A stretch of DNA of 64,000 bases from Chroococcidiopsis sp. TS-821 (GCF_002939305.1 NZ_MVDI01000007.1:1-64000), one strand, 5' to 3'. Shown: positions 1 to 10,587, counted from the stretch's first letter. The notes: generated by a model from the letters alone, not told the origin. Translations and numbers: made by a program.

Positions 1-175
1 CTACTGGCGGTGCGGCGATGAAGGCGATGATGAAGCAGGTTGTTGCTGCTAACAGTGTTGGGATCATCAGTACGCCAAACCAGCCTACGTATAGCCGGTT
101 GTCTGTTGATGTTACCCAGTTGCAAAATCGCTCCCACAATGATGCGCTTTCGCGTCTTTGTAGAGTTGTTGTCAT
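1..175 (-). CDS. psbA: Photosystem II D1 protein, N-terminal part (cut by window edge)
   Basis: The first 58 residues of D1, the photosystem II reaction-centre core protein of the thylakoid membrane, are encoded on the minus strand from the ATG at 173-175. The translation begins [17 protein letters not shown], continues through [19 protein letters not shown] and enters the first transmembrane helix ([17 protein letters not shown]). This matches the highly conserved D1 N-terminus. The rest of the gene, including all cofactor ligands, lies beyond position 1, so the D1 isoform cannot be decided. The upstream region (176-430) is AT-rich and probably carries its promoter, but I could not assign -35/-10 boxes with confidence. 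Confidence 0.96.
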   Translation of the reverse strand, partial: MTTTLQRRESASLWERFCNWVTSTDNRLYVGWFGVLMIPTLLAATTCFIIAFIAAPPV

Positions 176-430
176 CTTTCTATGATTGCTTTTGATAACT
201 ACAAGTGAGTTATGAAGAAATAATCAGACAAGATGAATTTGCCTGTTCCTACAATTTACATTACTTTACTCGATTTAATCTATATCAAAAGGATTAATTT
301 GTTAAATATAGATAATAAGATTGCATTATGAGTTGTAATATTTGCAAAAGTACAATGACATACAAGGCGAGTTCGAGTTCTATCAAGAATGCCAGCTTCG
401 CGAGAGCACACTGAGAGAGATTAACCAGGA

Positions 431-679
431 ATGCAAGCAAATATGACACTTCAGCGTCAGGATAGAAAACAACAGGGAATAGATTTATTCTTTGTGAGTC
501 TTAGTCCTAAAGTTTTGTTACAAATTAGTACGGGGCCAGTATTGTTGGCAATGTTAGGTGCCAAAGCCTACTTAGAATTGATTCAGTCGCTCGGACAAGC
601 AACCGAAGAAATTTTGCGCGGCGATCGCTTGCCAGTACTACCATTTCCAGAACCGCAGAAAACTGAGCAAATTGAGTAG
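431..679 (+). CDS. Small conserved cyanobacterial protein of unknown function
   Basis: An 82-residue ORF starts at ATG 431 behind a purine-rich stretch (gagagagatt...agga). It has a central hydrophobic segment ([20 protein letters not shown]) followed by an amphipathic helix ([17 protein letters not shown]) and a proline-rich tail. I do not recognise a named family. It ends about 100 bp before the likely ppc start and runs in the same direction, so the two may be co-transcribed. The composition looks like real coding sequence and the tail contains a HIP1 octamer. No function is proposed. Confidence 0.6.
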   Translation: MQANMTLQRQDRKQQGIDLFFVSLSPKVLLQISTGPVLLAMLGAKAYLELIQSLGQATEEILRGDRLPVLPFPEPQKTEQIE

Positions 680-779
680 GCGCATAACTCAATTCCAAAG
701 TTTGTTGTTTGTGCAACTACTTGAGGGGAATTTGCCCCATAAAATTATTTATATTCCTGGCTTTACTAGAACAGACACT

Positions 780-3700
780 ATGAGTTCGCTCATCAACCTA
801 TCCTCTGATGAGGCATTGACTGTGCCTTCACCCCTAGATTTATTTCTCCGGCAACGCCTCGATTTGGTAGAGGACTTATGGGAGTCTGTGCTTAAACAAG
901 ACTGCGGTCAAGAATTAGTTAATCTTTTGGGTCAGCTACGCGATTTGTGTTCTCCAGAAGGACAAGCGACAAACGATCGCGCAGCAGAAGTGACTAAGTT
1001 GATTGCACAACTCGATCTCAATGAGGCAATTCGAGCTGCACGCGCTTTTGCTTTGTATTTTCAGCTGATAAATATTGTCGAGCAACACTACGAACAGCGG
1101 CTGCAACTCGCGCGCGCATCGCAGCTTACAGCGCTTAGCAAACAAGCAGCATCAATGAATGGTCAGTTGCTTGACTCGGAAAAAACGCTCAATGGGCAAC
1201 CAGGAGCGGATATGCTCGAAAAAAGTTGGCAAGCAATTCAGTTGGACGATCAAAAATATAGTACCTTCCACGCTTTATTTCCGCACTTGAAAAAGCAGAA
1301 TGTACCACCTCAGCAAATTCAACGTCTGATTGACCAACTCGATGTGCGTATGGTCTTTACGGCACATCCAACCGAAATCGTGCGCCCGACGATTCGCGAA
1401 AAACAGCGGCGCATGGCAAAGTTACTTCAAAAGTTGGATCAGCTAGAAGAAAAGCAAGGTCTCAACAAAGCAACTTCTTGGGAAGCCGCACAGCTACGCG
1501 AACAGCTTACCGAAGAAATCCGCCTGTGGTGGCGGACAGATGAATTGCATCAGTTCAAACCTACTGTGTTAGATGAAGTCGAGTATGCACTGCACTACTT
1601 CCAAGAAGTTCTCTTTAGTGAGATACCCCAGCTGCATCAACGATTTAAACACGCACTTGCTAGTTCTTTTCCTCGACTGAATGCACCGAAGCACAATTTC
1701 TGTAAGTTTGGGTCGTGGGTAGGTGCAGACCGCGACGGAAATCCTTCTGTGACTTCTCAAGTGACTTGGCAAACCGCTTGCTATCAACGGCAAATGGTTT
1801 TAGAGAAGTATATTCAGTCGGTGAAGAACTTAATTAATTTATTAAGTTTGTCGCTGCACTGGAGCGATGTCTTGCCAGAATTACTCGAATCGCTAGAGCA
1901 AGATCAATCGCAAATGAGTGAAGTTTACGAGGCACTAGCAGTACGCTACCGACAAGAACCGTATCGCCTCAAACTATCCTATCTACTTAAGCGTTTAGAG
2001 AACACGCGCGATCGCAATAGTCGTTTGTATAATCGCGATTTACGACAACGCGAAATAGTTGAGAGTGAAAGCGACGCGCGGGGAATTTATCGCTCTAGTG
2101 CAGAATTTTTAGCAGAATTGCGCTTAATTCAGCGTAACCTAGAAGCAACAGGCTTAACTTGCCGCGAGTTAGAAAATCTCATTTGTCAAGTCGAGATCTA
2201 TGACTTCAACTTAGCACATCTTGATATTCGCCAAGAGTCGTCGCGTCATGCGGATGTATTAGAGGAAATTTTACAGTATTTGCAAATAGTACCGCGCTCG
2301 TACAAAGAACTATCGGAAGCTGAGCGCGTTGCTTGGTTAGTCTCAGAATTGCAAACGCGTCGTCCACTCATTCCTGCTGAATTGCCTTTTAGTCCGCAAA
2401 CAACCGAAGTTATCGAAACATTTCGGGTTGTGCGCTCGCTACAACAAGAGTTTGGTCCTAGTATTTGCCAAACTTACATCATTAGCATGAGTCATGAAGT
2501 GAGTGACCTCCTCGAAGTTTTACTTCTTGCCAAAGAAGCAGGATTGTACGACCCTGCGACAGGCACAAGCACCCTACAAGTCGTGCCACTATTTGAAACT
2601 GTTGAGGATTTATTGCGAGCGCCAAGGGTAATGCAACAGTTGTTTGAACTACCCTTGTATCGTGCCTTACTAGCAGGTGGCTATCACGCGCAGTCATCAG
2701 AAAGCTCGTCAACCGCTACAGCACCACCCCCACCACCTTCAACATTAACGCCGAATCTCCAAGAGGTGATGTTGGGGTATTCTGATAGCAATAAAGATTC
2801 AGGATTCTTAAGCAGCAACTGGGAGATTCACAAAGCCCAAAAAGCACTTCAACAAATTGCCGAACAATTCGGCTTGCAGTTGCGGATTTTTCACGGACGC
2901 GGTGGCTCAGTTGGTCGTGGTGGCGGTCCAGCTTACGAAGCTATTTTGGCACAGCCTGGACACAGTATTAACGGTAGAATCAAAATTACAGAACAAGGAG
3001 AAGTCCTCGCTTCAAAATATTCTTTGCCTGAATTGGCGATCTACAATTTAGAAACGATTACAGCTGCTGTTGTACAAGCAAGTTTATTGCGGACTGGATT
3101 TGACAATATTCAACCCTGGAACGAAATTATTGAAGAAATCGCCGCGCGATCGCGCAGTCATTATCGCGCTTTAATTTACGAGCAGCCAGACTTTATCGAC
3201 TTTTTCCATCAAGTAACGCCCATCGAGGAAATCAGCCAGTTGCAAATTAGCTCTCGACCAGCCCGTCGTCAAGGTGGTAAAAAAGACCTAAGCTCATTGC
3301 GTGCTATTCCTTGGGTCTTTAGCTGGACGCAAAGCCGTTTTCTTCTACCCGCATGGTACGGCGTAGGAACTGCATTACAAGAATTTGTGAACGAAGAACC
3401 CGAAGAACATCTCAAGCTGCTGCGCTATTTTTACCTCAAATGGCCTTTCTTTAAGATGGCGATTTCTAAAGTCGAAATGACTCTAGCAAAAGTAGATTTG
3501 CAAATGGCAAAGCACTACGTGCAGGAATTATCTCGACCCGAAGATTTAGCTCGCTTTGAAAGACTATTTGAGCAAATTGCTAATGAATTTTACCTAACGC
3601 GAGATTTAGTGTTGACAATCACTGGTCATAAACGCCTTCTTGATGGCGATCCTGTTTTGCAAAAGTCTGTCCAGTTACGCAATGGCACGATTGTACCCTT

Positions 3701-3854
3701 AGGCTTTTTACAAGTTTCTCTGCTCAAGCGGCTGCGTCAATGCACGAACACAACATCAGGAGTCATTCACTCGCGTTACAGTAAAGGAGAACTGCTGCGA
3801 GGTGCATTGCTCACAATCAATGGGATTGCTGCTGGTATGCGGAATACGGGTTAA
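780..3854 (+). CDS. ppc: Phosphoenolpyruvate carboxylase
   Basis: This enzyme carboxylates phosphoenolpyruvate with bicarbonate to oxaloacetate, the anaplerotic feed of the incomplete cyanobacterial TCA cycle. The catalytic-histidine motif [12 protein letters not shown], the [11 protein letters not shown] loop, the mobile loop [19 protein letters not shown] and the terminal [10 protein letters not shown] are all present. From ATG 780 the protein has 1024 residues, normal for cyanobacteria. The frame stays open upstream to 672, but the extra 36 residues do not resemble PEPC, so the internal ATG is preferred. A Ser/Pro-rich stretch ([18 protein letters not shown]) sits just before the GYSDS motif. 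The stop overlaps the start of the next gene (TAATG). Confidence 0.96.
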   Translation: MSSLINLSSDEALTVPSPLDLFLRQRLDLVEDLWESVLKQDCGQELVNLLGQLRDLCSPEGQATNDRAAEVTKLIAQLDLNEAIRAARAFALYFQLINIVEQHYEQRLQLARASQLTALSKQAASMNGQLLDSEKTLNGQPGADMLEKSWQAIQLDDQKYSTFHALFPHLKKQNVPPQQIQRLIDQLDVRMVFTAHPTEIVRPTIREKQRRMAKLLQKLDQLEEKQGLNKATSWEAAQLREQLTEEIRLWWRTDELHQFKPTVLDEVEYALHYFQEVLFSEIPQLHQRFKHALASSFPRLNAPKHNFCKFGSWVGADRDGNPSVTSQVTWQTACYQRQMVLEKYIQSVKNLINLLSLSLHWSDVLPELLESLEQDQSQMSEVYEALAVRYRQEPYRLKLSYLLKRLENTRDRNSRLYNRDLRQREIVESESDARGIYRSSAEFLAELRLIQRNLEATGLTCRELENLICQVEIYDFNLAHLDIRQESSRHADVLEEILQYLQIVPRSYKELSEAERVAWLVSELQTRRPLIPAELPFSPQTTEVIETFRVVRSLQQEFGPSICQTYIISMSHEVSDLLEVLLLAKEAGLYDPATGTSTLQVVPLFETVEDLLRAPRVMQQLFELPLYRALLAGGYHAQSSESSSTATAPPPPPSTLTPNLQEVMLGYSDSNKDSGFLSSNWEIHKAQKALQQIAEQFGLQLRIFHGRGGSVGRGGGPAYEAILAQPGHSINGRIKITEQGEVLASKYSLPELAIYNLETITAAVVQASLLRTGFDNIQPWNEIIEEIAARSRSHYRALIYEQPDFIDFFHQVTPIEEISQLQISSRPARRQGGKKDLSSLRAIPWVFSWTQSRFLLPAWYGVGTALQEFVNEEPEEHLKLLRYFYLKWPFFKMAISKVEMTLAKVDLQMAKHYVQELSRPEDLARFERLFEQIANEFYLTRDLVLTITGHKRLLDGDPVLQKSVQLRNGTIVPLGFLQVSLLKRLRQCTNTTSGVIHSRYSKGELLRGALLTINGIAAGMRNTG

Positions 3855-4507
3855 TGAGCAAATTTTGGCAACCAAAACGAGTTTTAGCTTGTACTTTAGT
3901 AGCGCTGACCTCTGGAATTATCAGCGCTTATTTTGGAAGTCAAATCAGCTTACAAATTCAAAGTCAAAAATGCCAAAACCAACCTTGGGGCTTAAAAACA
4001 GCTTGTCATGCTTGGGTGACACCTGGTGCAGTTTGGCAAGGCGGTATAACAGGACTTTATTTAGGAACGCTGCTAGGTGGAATTATTAGTATCTTAGGAA
4101 CGATTACAGCAGACTGCACAACAAAGACAAAAAGTCAAGACCAAATAAATGAAAATTTAGCATTATTTGCAGATGAATTAGAACTAACACCTACTCAACG
4201 AGTTGTACTACAACGCTTCCTAGTACTAATTACATTAAAATTAGCGGCATCTAGCCAAACAACTTCTCAAGAAGACACGGTCTTATCGATAGAAGAGTTA
4301 CAACAACTGCTGGCGATCGCCAAGCACAAGCAACTACTCAAGCACCATTTGACCTCAGCACAAATTGCTCAATTATTAGAAGAGATAAGCATTGGCTCTA
4401 ACACGTCAAGCGATTCTCCTTTTAAGAAGTCTATGCATATCCCTTCGCAGGCTCAAGACAACTCATTAAAGCCGATAAAATCTACCCAAAATACTTCAGC
4501 ATTTTGA
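3854..4507 (+). CDS. Conserved hypothetical membrane protein downstream of ppc
   Basis: The ATG overlaps the ppc stop codon (TAATG at 3852-3856), suggesting translational coupling. The 217-residue product has an N-terminal transmembrane segment (ACTLVALTSGIISAYFG, about residues 12-28). A second hydrophobic stretch lies near residues 62-85 (GGITGLYLGTLLGGIISILG), and between them is a Cys-containing loop (KCQNQPWGLKTACHAWV). The C-terminal half is helical and hydrophilic, ending in a Ser-rich tail. I do not recognise a named family. The position suggests co-expression with ppc, but no functional link is shown. Confidence 0.7.
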   Translation: MSKFWQPKRVLACTLVALTSGIISAYFGSQISLQIQSQKCQNQPWGLKTACHAWVTPGAVWQGGITGLYLGTLLGGIISILGTITADCTTKTKSQDQINENLALFADELELTPTQRVVLQRFLVLITLKLAASSQTTSQEDTVLSIEELQQLLAIAKHKQLLKHHLTSAQIAQLLEEISIGSNTSSDSPFKKSMHIPSQAQDNSLKPIKSTQNTSAF

Positions 4508-4562
4508 GGTAACAATTCTATAAAAACTTGACGAAAAGTTAATAACACTATTTTTGCAAAAA

Positions 4563-4949
4563 TTAGCTATCGGTCGAAGCTGTGGGAAGTTGTAAATTTT
4601 CCCACGTTTTCCAACTATTACTTTCTGTATCAAAACATCGCCAAGTCGCAAGCGCACTATCTTGATAACAAATCAAAACTCGCCTACTTGCAGGGTAACT
4701 CGAAGAAAAGCCCTCGCTAAACTGCTGTAAAGGATAGGTTTTGCGGCTGAGGCGTCTAGCAACTGCTTGATTTGGACACTCGATCGCTAAAGCAGTTTTT
4801 CCCCCGATGTGAGTGAGTGAAAAAATACACATTCTCAAAATTGCCCGCAGCCAGCTTTCAGAGTAATCAAAATACTCGTCAATCAACTTGTTAGTAAATG
4901 CTTTTTGCAGCGATCGGTCTTGTGAGTCGGGAATAGGAAAGTCAGACAT
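4563..4949 (-). CDS. Conserved hypothetical protein
   Basis: This 128-residue protein starts at an ATG on the minus strand. It has a helical N-terminus (SLQKAFTNKLIDEYFDYSES), a central section with CIFSLTHIGGKTALAIECPN, and a C-terminus rich in aromatic residues (ATWRCFDTESNSWKTWENL). No signal peptide or transmembrane helix is obvious. It is convergent with the upstream membrane-protein gene and divergent from the small gene at 5095. It looks like one of the soluble conserved cyanobacterial proteins without assigned function, and I cannot name a domain. Confidence 0.6.
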   Translation of the reverse strand: MSDFPIPDSQDRSLQKAFTNKLIDEYFDYSESWLRAILRMCIFSLTHIGGKTALAIECPNQAVARRLSRKTYPLQQFSEGFSSSYPASRRVLICYQDSALATWRCFDTESNSWKTWENLQLPTASTDS

Positions 4950-5094
4950 AGCAGAACTGTTGTGAGGGTACGTAGTTGGCTTGAGGTTAGATCAAAAGCT
5001 TTGACAGTGACAAGTGTTTGAATACCCAATTTTGCCAAAAAAAGAAGCGATCGCTTTTGATAAAATGCAACCGTAGCTGTGATTACTGCAAACC

Positions 5095-5394
5095 ATGAAT
5101 TCGCAAAATTCTCCGTCTCAAACAACAGGTGCTGATGCTGTTGATGTCGCGATTGCCTCAGGAATCGATTTTGATGGTACCCCGATTCCTCCTGCCAAAC
5201 TCGAACTCTATCGCCAAGTAATGGCACTTGAAGCAGGCAGACAACGTAGCGGTGTTTCCAATACAATGCGATCGCGAATTGTACGGATTGGCGCGAAACA
5301 TATTCCCCAAGATAAATTAAATCAAATGCTCATTGATGCGGACTTTGCGCCGCTTAAAGATAAAGAAATTGCTTTTTATTACGGTGGGAAGTAA
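5095..5394 (+). CDS. Conserved small cyanobacterial protein of unknown function
   Basis: This is a 99-residue ORF starting at ATG 5095. After a Ser/Gln/Ala-rich N-terminus comes a well-structured region (GIDFDGTPIPPAKLELYRQV, then MALEAGRQRSGVSNTMRSRI) and a short C-terminus ending DKEIAFYYGGK. The antisense ORF across 4883-5266 looks like a shadow because its protein has no coherent composition. The basic RSRIVRIGAKHIP segment could contact nucleic acid, but this is only a guess. It lies about 150 bp upstream of carA in the same direction. Confidence 0.65.
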   Translation: MNSQNSPSQTTGADAVDVAIASGIDFDGTPIPPAKLELYRQVMALEAGRQRSGVSNTMRSRIVRIGAKHIPQDKLNQMLIDADFAPLKDKEIAFYYGGK

Positions 5395-5454
5395 TAAAAA
5401 CTTACGCAATATCAAGAGAATTTTTATGCGAGTTTTATACGTTTCAGTCGCGAA

Positions 5455-5468
5455 AATGCGATCGCATT
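5455..5468. repeat. 14-bp perfect palindrome built on a HIP1 octamer
   Basis: AATGCGATCGCATT is a perfect palindrome containing GCGATCGC, in the carA upstream region. HIP1 octamers are scattered through the whole window, inside and outside genes. This one is noted because its symmetry extends three bases on each side and it lies in a promoter-sized gap. Confidence 0.6.
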
Positions 5469-5548
5469 CTTACATAGTCATACCAAGACATAATTGACTC
5501 GTGGCATAATTAGCCTGATGCCAGTCAGAGCCTTGAGATTAATTGCTT

Positions 5549-6706
5549 ATGTCCCTATTTGACGCTAAACCAGCGCTGCTTGTCCTTGCTGATGGAACTA
5601 CTTATCGTGGTTTTTCGTTCGGCGCTACCGGAACCACAATTGGGGAAGTTGTTTTCAATACTGGCATGACAGGCTATCAAGAAGTTTTAACAGATCCCAG
5701 TTATTACGGACAAATTGTTGTCTTCACCTATCCTGAACTCGGTAACACAGGCGTAAATCCAGACGATGAAGAATCGCATAAACCGCAAATCCGAGGCGCA
5801 GTAGCGCGCAACATCTGCTACAAACCGAGTAATTGGCGTTCGACAGCTAGCTTGCCAGATTACCTACAACAGCATAACGTTCCTGGCATCTACGGAATTG
5901 ATACTCGCGCCCTTACTCGTAAAATTCGGGCTTTAGGTGCGATGAATGGCGGAATCTCTACCGAACTAGACGAAGCTGAGTTACTAGAGCAAGTTACCGC
6001 AGCACCTAGCATGAAAGGCTTGAATCTCGTGCGTGAAGTAACCACGGCTAACGTTTACGAATGGTCCGATCCCACAACGGCAATTTGGGAATTTAAGCCA
6101 GTTAATCAAGAGGCTACAGAACCTTTAACAGTTGTTGCGATTGACTTCGGGGTGAAGCGTAACATTCTCCGCCGTTTAGCCAGTTATGGATGTCGGATTG
6201 TTGTTGTGCCTGTCAGCACTCCTCCTGAAGAAATTCTTAAATACAACCCTGATGGAATTTTTCTTTCTAATGGTCCTGGCGATCCCGCACCAGTCACTGA
6301 AGGAATCGAAACAACAAAAGCACTCCTCGCTAGTCAAAAGCCAATGTTTGGCATTTGTATGGGACATCAAATTTTAGGTCACGCACTCGGCGCAGAAACC
6401 TTTAAGCTCAAGTTTGGGCATCGTGGTTTGAACCAACCGGCAGGTTTAAAGCAACGTGTAGAAATCACAAGTCAAAACCACAGCTTTGCGATCGACGCTA
6501 ATTCCTTGCCGGATGCAGATATTGAGATTACTCACCTCAACCTCAACGACTTAACAGTTGCGGGATTGCGACACAAATCATTACCGCTATTTTCCGTGCA
6601 ATATCACCCAGAAGCTAGTCCTGGTCCTCATGACGCCGATTATTTATTTGAGCAGTTTGTAAAATTGATGCGCGAAGCCAAGCAGAAATCAGCAACCAAG
6701 CGCTAG
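5549..6706 (+). CDS. carA: Carbamoyl-phosphate synthase small (glutaminase) subunit
   Basis: CarA hydrolyses glutamine and passes ammonia to CarB for carbamoyl phosphate synthesis, feeding arginine and pyrimidines. The N-terminal CPSase domain ([32 protein letters not shown]) is followed by a class I glutamine amidotransferase domain with the nucleophile elbow GICMGHQ (Cys270 from this start) and the His/Glu motif [11 protein letters not shown]. The length of 385 residues is normal. ATG 5549 is chosen; a TTG two codons upstream is also in frame. carB is not in the window, as is usual when the two subunits are unlinked. Confidence 0.96.
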   Translation: MSLFDAKPALLVLADGTTYRGFSFGATGTTIGEVVFNTGMTGYQEVLTDPSYYGQIVVFTYPELGNTGVNPDDEESHKPQIRGAVARNICYKPSNWRSTASLPDYLQQHNVPGIYGIDTRALTRKIRALGAMNGGISTELDEAELLEQVTAAPSMKGLNLVREVTTANVYEWSDPTTAIWEFKPVNQEATEPLTVVAIDFGVKRNILRRLASYGCRIVVVPVSTPPEEILKYNPDGIFLSNGPGDPAPVTEGIETTKALLASQKPMFGICMGHQILGHALGAETFKLKFGHRGLNQPAGLKQRVEITSQNHSFAIDANSLPDADIEITHLNLNDLTVAGLRHKSLPLFSVQYHPEASPGPHDADYLFEQFVKLMREAKQKSATKR

Positions 6707-6867
6707 TTCTTTTCGCTCCGCAATTTCTGCCTCATGATAGTAGACAACGCCTCAAAAAACGCTCTATACTTGAGCCTCGACTTTAAACATCGCATTTAAG
6801 GTAGTAAGAGGAGGGTATTATTGCTGAACCACTGAATATTACGGTTAGTCTGCGAGGAACCCGTGAA

Positions 6868-7188
6868 GTGCGAGACAATTACCAATTGTTTCGATTTACA
6901 GGGTTACTAGATGCTTTCTCTGAGCCAACCTTTCGTAAGGTTATCAGCAAATGTATCGAAGAGGGACCAAAAAATATTATTTTGGATCTTTCCCAAATCG
7001 ACTTTGTTGATAGCTCAGGTTTAGGAGCATTGGTTCAACTTGCCAAACAAGCACAAAGTGCTGGCGGCACTTCACAAATTGTGACTAATGCCCGCGTGAC
7101 TCAAACAGTTAAGCTAGTTCGTTTAGAGCAATTTCTCTCGCTGCGTCCCTCAGTGGAAGTCGCGCTAGAGAACGTTAAACAGTCATGA
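6868..7188 (+). CDS. STAS-domain anti-sigma factor antagonist
   Basis: A single STAS domain of the SpoIIAA/RsbV type, with the phosphorylatable serine motif in IDFVDSSGLGALVQL. Such proteins are de-phosphorylated by PP2C phosphatases and bind anti-sigma kinases. The coordinates use GTG 6868, the first conventional start. The frame is open back to 6808 and the upstream codons read AEPLNITVSLRGTREV, which looks like genuine protein. That longer form would need an ATT start (6817 or 6820) placed just after a strong AGAGGAGGG ribosome site at 6807-6815. A weaker GAGGA also precedes the GTG. A second STAS gene lies at 49592-49915. Confidence 0.9.
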   Translation: MRDNYQLFRFTGLLDAFSEPTFRKVISKCIEEGPKNIILDLSQIDFVDSSGLGALVQLAKQAQSAGGTSQIVTNARVTQTVKLVRLEQFLSLRPSVEVALENVKQS

Positions 7189-7450
7189 TCTGGCAACAGA
7201 AGCAAGGCTGATATAGCTATCCGGTTGTATTATCTGGGTAGCTTGATTTTTGCTTATAAAAAATGTTTATTAAAGCAGAACGGGGGAACTCGCTGCTAGA
7301 CAAATCCTGTCTATCACGCAGCCAACTGCGATCGCATTAACTTAAGGAGAATACAGGGATCGAAGATAAAAAGAAGTTACTAAAACTAGCTCGGTAGTTT
7401 TGCCAAATTTATAAACACTACCAATCCAAAGAGAAAGGAAAATCCTAGTT

Positions 7451-7927
7451 GTGAATCAAAAGGAGGAAGAGCTACTCGATGGCTCATCTATAATAGAAGG
7501 CGAACTAACTGTTAGGTTAGAGCAACTGACACCAACCTTGGCTGAAGACTTATCACAGCTACAGCAGGTCTCTCCGAGTGCTTTGGCATATTTAGGAGAT
7601 GCAGTTTATGAACTTTATATTAGGCGTTATTACCTACTGCCACCAAAGCGCTCGCGTGTTTATCATCGTTTAGTAGTGGCACAGGTAAGAGCCGAAGCAC
7701 AAGCATTACATTTGCGCTCGCTGACTCCCTACCTTACCAATACCGAGTTAGATATAGTTCGTCGCGGTCGAAATGCGACAACGAAGCCGCCAAAGCGGAT
7801 CGAACCTGAAATTTATCAACAAGCATCAAGTTTAGAAACCTTAGTCGGCTACCTATTTCTCACTGATTGTCAGCGTCTGACTCAGTTGTTGCACAAGCTA
7901 CACTTTGAGCAAGATAAAAATGAGTGA
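7451..7927 (+). CDS. mrnC: Mini-ribonuclease III
   Basis: This short RNase III-like enzyme lacks a double-stranded RNA-binding domain and in other bacteria matures 23S rRNA ends. The 158-residue product has the catalytic signature AYLGDAVYELYIR and the second acidic helix in ASSLETLVGYLFL. Between them lie the basic segment VYHRLVVAQVRAEAQ and RRGRNATTKPPKRIEPEIYQ. The start is GTG 7451, about 12 bases after an AAGGA stretch. The next gene is an rRNA 2'-O-methyltransferase in the same direction, so the pair fits 23S rRNA processing and modification. Confidence 0.9.
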   Translation: MNQKEEELLDGSSIIEGELTVRLEQLTPTLAEDLSQLQQVSPSALAYLGDAVYELYIRRYYLLPPKRSRVYHRLVVAQVRAEAQALHLRSLTPYLTNTELDIVRRGRNATTKPPKRIEPEIYQQASSLETLVGYLFLTDCQRLTQLLHKLHFEQDKNE

Positions 7928-8021
7928 TAGAAATTGTCTTTCTATACTGAAATTGGCTATTCTTCTCAGTTAAAGTCGAGAAGTAGGGATGCCCAAAGAA
8001 TTTAACACTGTAACTATATAA

Positions 8022-8963
8022 ATGGCGAACAAACAACAAAAATTTAGATCTACGGGCAAAGCAAAGCATGACAAGCCAGTCAGAATCAGACAAAGCTCCA
8101 AGCCTTTGCTGAAATCTCTGAATCAGAGTCGCACTGCATCAACAAAACCTTCAGTTAATTATGCTGTCAATAGTACGCACTCACAACCTTTAGCAGAAGA
8201 AAGCGATCTTATCTACGGTCGTCACCCTGTTTTAGCTGCTTTAGAGAATCAAAGACATCTGAATCGGATTTGGATTACATCGCGATTGCGCTACGATCCC
8301 CGTTTCCATTCTTTGATTTCCCAAGCTAAAGAAAACGGAACAGTGATTGACGAAGTTGAACCAAAGCGTCTAGATCAAATTACGCATTATGCGAATCACC
8401 AAGGAGTCGCAGCGCAAATTGCACCCTATGCATACACCGATCTCGATGAACTGATTGCTCGCGCCAAAGCAATCGCCGAATCACCCGTGATTGTAGCAGC
8501 AGAAGGTATTACCGATCCCCACAACTTAGGAGCAATTATTCGGACGGCTGAAGCGATCGGAGCGCAGGGACTTGTTATCCCCCAAAGACGAGCCGCAGGA
8601 ATTACATCGAGTGTGATGAAAGCAGCTGCTGGTGCTTTGGAGCAATTTCCTGTCGCGAGAGTCGTTAATTTTAGCCGCGCTTTAGAAGAACTCAAGGAAG
8701 CAGGATTTTGGATTTATGGTACAGCCGCAACCGCAAGCCAACCATTGCATACTGTCCAATTTACAGGACCAATCGTTTTGGCGATTGGTGCTGAGGGTGA
8801 GGGCTTGAGTTTGTTAACACAACGCTGCTGTGACGTGCTAGTGTCCATTCCACTTTCGGGAAATACTCCAAGCTTAAATGCCTCAGTCGCAGCAGGAATG
8901 GCTTTGTACGAAATTTTTCGCCAACGTTGGTTAAATATGCTTCATTTAGAAAAATTAAAATAA
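8022..8963 (+). CDS. rlmB: 23S rRNA (guanosine-2'-O-)-methyltransferase RlmB-like, SPOUT/TrmH family
   Basis: The first ~65 residues form a basic, low-complexity extension. A substrate-binding domain follows ([18 protein letters not shown]...[11 protein letters not shown]), then the SPOUT catalytic domain with the three TrmH motifs: [30 protein letters not shown] and [20 protein letters not shown]. The last forms part of the trefoil-knot SAM site. Family members methylate the 2'-OH of a guanosine in the 23S peptidyl-transferase region; the exact nucleotide is assumed from homology. It starts at ATG 8022, about 95 bp after mrnC. Confidence 0.93.
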   Translation: MANKQQKFRSTGKAKHDKPVRIRQSSKPLLKSLNQSRTASTKPSVNYAVNSTHSQPLAEESDLIYGRHPVLAALENQRHLNRIWITSRLRYDPRFHSLISQAKENGTVIDEVEPKRLDQITHYANHQGVAAQIAPYAYTDLDELIARAKAIAESPVIVAAEGITDPHNLGAIIRTAEAIGAQGLVIPQRRAAGITSSVMKAAAGALEQFPVARVVNFSRALEELKEAGFWIYGTAATASQPLHTVQFTGPIVLAIGAEGEGLSLLTQRCCDVLVSIPLSGNTPSLNASVAAGMALYEIFRQRWLNMLHLEKLK

Positions 8964-9049
8964 GATAATTTGAAAAAAGAAGCGTAACAGAGTATAACAA
9001 AGTGTGAAGTAATTAGAAGCAGCAGCAGACCGCGTCACATCTGTAACCA

Positions 9050-9367
9050 ATGGACAAAACAGCAAATATGAAAACATTTTGGGATAGTTTTAAAGAAGTT
9101 TTAACTAATCTCTTTCACAGCATTGGCTGGGCTTGGTGGGTAGAAATTGTTACACAAAATCCGCGCTGCACGTACTACTTTGGTCCTTTCTTGAGCGTTA
9201 AGGAAGCAAACGCTGCTAAGACTGGGTATCTTGAAGATTTAGAACAAGAAGGTGCGCAAGGAATTACAGTGAAAGTCAAGCGTTGCAAGCCCAAGAATTT
9301 GACAATTGCTGACGACTTGGGAATGATTCAGCCGAAAGCGACACCAATATTTAGCGGTCAGATGTAA
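9050..9367 (+). CDS. DUF1816 domain protein
   Basis: This 105-residue protein has the DUF1816 pattern: a Trp-rich helix (IGWAWWVEIVTQNPRCTYYF), then GPFLSVKEANAAKTGYLEDL, EQEGAQGITVKVKRCKP and a short C-terminal tail. The family is found mainly in cyanobacteria and its role is not established. There is no membrane segment. It lies 86 bp after rlmB on the same strand and may share its transcript. Confidence 0.85.
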   Translation: MDKTANMKTFWDSFKEVLTNLFHSIGWAWWVEIVTQNPRCTYYFGPFLSVKEANAAKTGYLEDLEQEGAQGITVKVKRCKPKNLTIADDLGMIQPKATPIFSGQM

Positions 9368-9461
9368 AAGCAAGTCAAGTTAGTGGCGGGTGTTCGGTGC
9401 CAAAGACGAAACTAACTTAAATATAGACTCTGCGGCTTGCTGAGCGCTCGTCACTGGCAAT

Positions 9462-10310
9462 TTATTTAAACTTGACAACATCGGGATACTGCGCAATCCA
9501 CTTATCAATATCGCTGAGTACCTGCTGGGGAATTTCCCAAGGGAAAAGATGGGCGGTATTGGGATAGCATTGCCATTGACAGTTTTTCAAGTACCGAGCA
9601 GTTTCATGACTTGATTGGGCAGTGATATGGCGATCGCTTGCTCCAGCGAGCATCAAGCTTGGACAAGTAATTTTGTGTAAGTCGGCAAGGCGATCGTAAC
9701 CGGATCGCAACGCTGTATTCAACGCGCGTTGTGCAGCAGCAGAAGTTTGCAGGTACGCGGCGATCGCATCAGTGGCAAGATAGCGATAGGCAGTCGGCGA
9801 GTGTTGTTGAATCAGGTAGCGATAGAGCGATCGCTTACCAAACGTTTCAATATTCCACTGCCAACTTGGTTGCAACCAATTAAGAATAGACGCTACACCA
9901 GTATACACATTATCTTGCCAGCTAATTGGTGGATGATTACCTCTAGGACGCGCTGCAGTGGCGACAAGGATTAACCCGCTAACTCTGTCAGGCAATTTGA
10001 GTGCGAGTTCCATTGCCAATATTCCTCCCAACGACCAACCAAGGACTAAGCAGCGCTGAATTTTGAAGCTATCTATCAGTGCTTCTAAGTCAAGTAAGTG
10101 GTCGTTCATGGCAAAATTTTGTTGCGTGCGACTGCTACCATAGCCGCGGAGATCGGGAGCGATCGTACGGAAACGCTGCGATAAATGGTCAGTAAAAACT
10201 GATAGACTGCGCCCTGAACCTGGATGACCGTGTAAGCAAAGAATGGGAAAGCCGTTTCCTTGAATGCGAACGTTGAGCTTGACAGGTTGAGAGTTTTGAG
10301 ATGTGGACAC
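9462..10310 (-). CDS. Alpha/beta-fold hydrolase
   Basis: A 282-residue soluble alpha/beta hydrolase. The oxyanion-hole motif HGHPGSG is followed by the nucleophile elbow LGWSLGGIL, a late acid in LAGASDRHIT, and the catalytic His in NTAHLFPWE. A helical cap (residues ~125-195) separates the nucleophile from the acid and His. The start is a GTG (positions 10308-10310) giving STSQNSQPVKLNVRIQG. The substrate cannot be predicted. The gene is divergent from gatA, with a 277-bp gap between them that holds a low-complexity 'cctccgatccctgacatccgatcc' stretch but no recognisable gene. Confidence 0.85.
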   Translation of the reverse strand: MSTSQNSQPVKLNVRIQGNGFPILCLHGHPGSGRSLSVFTDHLSQRFRTIAPDLRGYGSSRTQQNFAMNDHLLDLEALIDSFKIQRCLVLGWSLGGILAMELALKLPDRVSGLILVATAARPRGNHPPISWQDNVYTGVASILNWLQPSWQWNIETFGKRSLYRYLIQQHSPTAYRYLATDAIAAYLQTSAAAQRALNTALRSGYDRLADLHKITCPSLMLAGASDRHITAQSSHETARYLKNCQWQCYPNTAHLFPWEIPQQVLSDIDKWIAQYPDVVKFK

Positions 10311-10587
10311 TAGATAAAAATTAACCGCAATATATTTACTATAAGATTTATAGAAGTCAGTCAGGGAGACAAGAAAATATAAAACTTACAATAAATATCA
10401 CTAGAGCTTATTTATCGATGAAGCTTCCTCGAATACCTTGCACAGAAAGCAGAAAGAGGAACGACAACACTTATCAATCGTTCTCTAGCCTCCGATCCCT
10501 GACATCCGATCCTTTTGAAGAAGTCACTTTTTACGTAAGTCCTGAATTAAACTAAATAATCTGGATTACAAGTCAAAGGAGCAAACA

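Noticed and set aside
4883-5266. 127-residue minus-strand ORF
   Set aside because: It is antisense to a better-supported small gene at 5095 and its composition is not protein-like.
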